Source of the DNA: an uncultured Allomuricauda sp.
Lineage (GTDB): Bacteria > Bacteroidota > Bacteroidia > Flavobacteriales > Flavobacteriaceae
Assembly: GCF_947501165.1 (NCBI RefSeq)
Contig: NZ_CANMUU010000002.1
Span: 992,001 to 1,056,000, forward strand
DNA length: 64,000 nt
Direction of reading: 5' to 3'
Shown: positions 63,136 to 64,000 of the stretch, in pieces
Layout of the letters: the number at the start of each line of letters is the position of its first letter
How positions within the stretch are numbered: the stretch's first letter is position 1
Made by a program: the position numbers and the translations under genes
The notes under the pieces: model-generated
The model's database searches: none
What the model saw: the letters and a program-made list of their open reading frames with translations, nothing else
Told to the model about the DNA's origin: nothing

Positions 63136-64000
63136 ATGATGAAAAAATCTTCATTCGGTTTAATATCCCTTCTCCTTTTTTCACTATTGTTCACTTCCTG
63201 CAAGGAAAAAAAGTCTGAATTAGCTCTTAAACAAAATCCAGACTCCTCTTCGATTCAATACGCACAAGGTTTTTCCATTGAAAAAAATGTAGACTTTACT
63301 GTCATCCGCGTGGTTTCAGCATGGCCGGGGGCCTCAGAAGAGTTTAGCTATGCCTTGGTTCCACGGGAAAAACTGGCATCCATAACATTACCAAGGGATG
63401 CGTATGATGCCATTGTACCAACTCCGGTCGACCGTATGATAGTGACTTCAACCACACATATCCCGGCAATGGAATCGCTGGGGGCATTGAACACTTTGGT
63501 AGGTTTTCCCAACTCCGATTTGATTTCCTCTACCGAAGCACGAAAGAGAATTGATGAAGGTTCCATTCGGGAATTGGGAACCAATGAAAACATTAACACC
63601 GAAATTGCACTTGAAATAAACCCGGAAGTGGTAATTGGTTTTGGCATTAACGGCACTAACAAAGCTTATGAAACTTTGAAACTATCTGGCATTCCCATTG
63701 TGTACAACGGCGATTGGACAGAGCAAACCCCTTTGGGAAAAGCGGAATGGATTAAGTTTTTTGCTCCCTTTTATCAAAAAGAAGCAGTGGCTGATAGTAT
63801 TTTTAAGACTATTGAATCATCATATAATGAGGCCAAGGTACTAGCCCAACAAGCGTTGGACAAACCAACGGTCTTAACTGGAGGCTTGTATAAAGATGTA
63901 TGGTATGTTGCGGGAGGAAATAGCTGGATGTCCCAATTTTTAAAGGATGCCAATGCCAATTACCTCTGGAAAGATACAGAGGATACCGGCAGTATTGGTT
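63136..64000 (+). CDS. BtuF/FepB-like ABC transporter substrate-binding lipoprotein, partial
   Basis: The first 288 codons of a gene cut by the right edge. MMKKSSFGLISLLLFSLLFTSCKE has a lipobox Cys. The remainder is a class III binding protein: DRMIVTSTTHIPAMESLGAL, NTEIALEINPEVVIGFG, SGIPIVYNGDWTEQTPLGKAEW and GGLYKDVWYVAGGNSW. Such proteins pass cobalamin or ferric siderophores to an inner-membrane BtuCD-type transporter, whose genes probably follow outside the window. Divergent from the B12 receptor, which favours cobalamin. A second ATG at 63139 is equally possible. Confidence 0.88.
   Translation, partial: MMKKSSFGLISLLLFSLLFTSCKEKKSELALKQNPDSSSIQYAQGFSIEKNVDFTVIRVVSAWPGASEEFSYALVPREKLASITLPRDAYDAIVPTPVDRMIVTSTTHIPAMESLGALNTLVGFPNSDLISSTEARKRIDEGSIRELGTNENINTEIALEINPEVVIGFGINGTNKAYETLKLSGIPIVYNGDWTEQTPLGKAEWIKFFAPFYQKEAVADSIFKTIESSYNEAKVLAQQALDKPTVLTGGLYKDVWYVAGGNSWMSQFLKDANANYLWKDTEDTGSIG

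Overview
The window is chromosomal DNA of a marine-type member of the Flavobacteriaceae (Bacteroidota), most like the Muricauda/Maribacter/Zobellia group. Evidence: a low-to-moderate GC, nearly pure coding content, promoters of the form TTG-N19-TAnnTTTG with few Shine-Dalgarno sequences, TonB-dependent receptors with carboxypeptidase-like N-terminal domains, lipoproteins beginning SCS/SCK, and family-restricted proteins (DUF4252, DUF4249, DUF4294, DUF6095, DUF6495, the long 482-residue GAPDH, a SerB-SerA fusion, monomeric isocitrate dehydrogenase). The species assignment is inference; no rRNA is present.

Layout. 1-4.2 kb (minus): a truncated lipoprotein, a small conserved protein, then the GNAT-prmC-ligA operon. 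4.2-7.4 kb (plus): ribD, a HAD hydrolase, an EamA transporter and a YigZ-like protein. 7.4-10.6 kb: a divergent thioesterase, then dnaA, a low-molecular-weight tyrosine phosphatase and a TP-methylase. 10.7-13.8 kb (minus): a lysozyme-like protein and the dapF-GNAT-mltG operon. 13.9-19.8 kb (plus): a Do-type periplasmic protease, gapA, a coiled-coil membrane protein, GNAT, trmD and rplS. 19.8-20.4 kb has no protein gene but holds structured sequence ending in a strong terminator, a candidate non-coding RNA. 20.4-26 kb (plus): icd, then a DUF4249 lipoprotein with a TonB-dependent receptor. 26-33.3 kb: GntP permease, DUF6095, DUF4294, an M42 peptidase, a NUDIX hydrolase, hisS, DUF6495 and the rpsF-rpsR-rplI operon. 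33.5-43 kb: a LytTR response regulator, priA, DUF2147, YihY, nadC, rlmH, an unusual PilJ-N sensor and the serine-synthesis fusion. 43-52.6 kb: rdgB, a DEAD-box helicase with a structured leader, an outer-membrane amylase, a zinc-less sirtuin and purB. 52.7-58.2 kb (minus): HAD and alpha/beta hydrolases, an MscS channel and an ECF sigma / anti-sigma-like / three DUF4252 gene cluster. 58.4-64 kb: an S41 protease and a vitamin B12 uptake locus (riboswitch, BtuB-like receptor, signal-less BtuF-like protein, divergent BtuF-like lipoprotein cut by the window edge).

Most genes are housekeeping (replication and repair, translation, tRNA/rRNA modification, riboflavin, lysine/peptidoglycan, NAD, purine and serine synthesis). 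There are no insertion sequences, prophage genes, CRISPR arrays, tRNAs or rRNAs. The more unusual material is regulatory: a set of genes whose start codon lies 3-5 bases after a perfect -7 element (predicted leaderless mRNAs), several long hairpins that touch or closely precede start codons, the unassigned structured RNA region after rplS, and overlapping convergent gene ends. Protein-level oddities are a sirtuin without a single cysteine, a membrane sensor that keeps a histidine-kinase-like DHp segment but has no ATPase domain, and a BtuF-like protein without an export signal.
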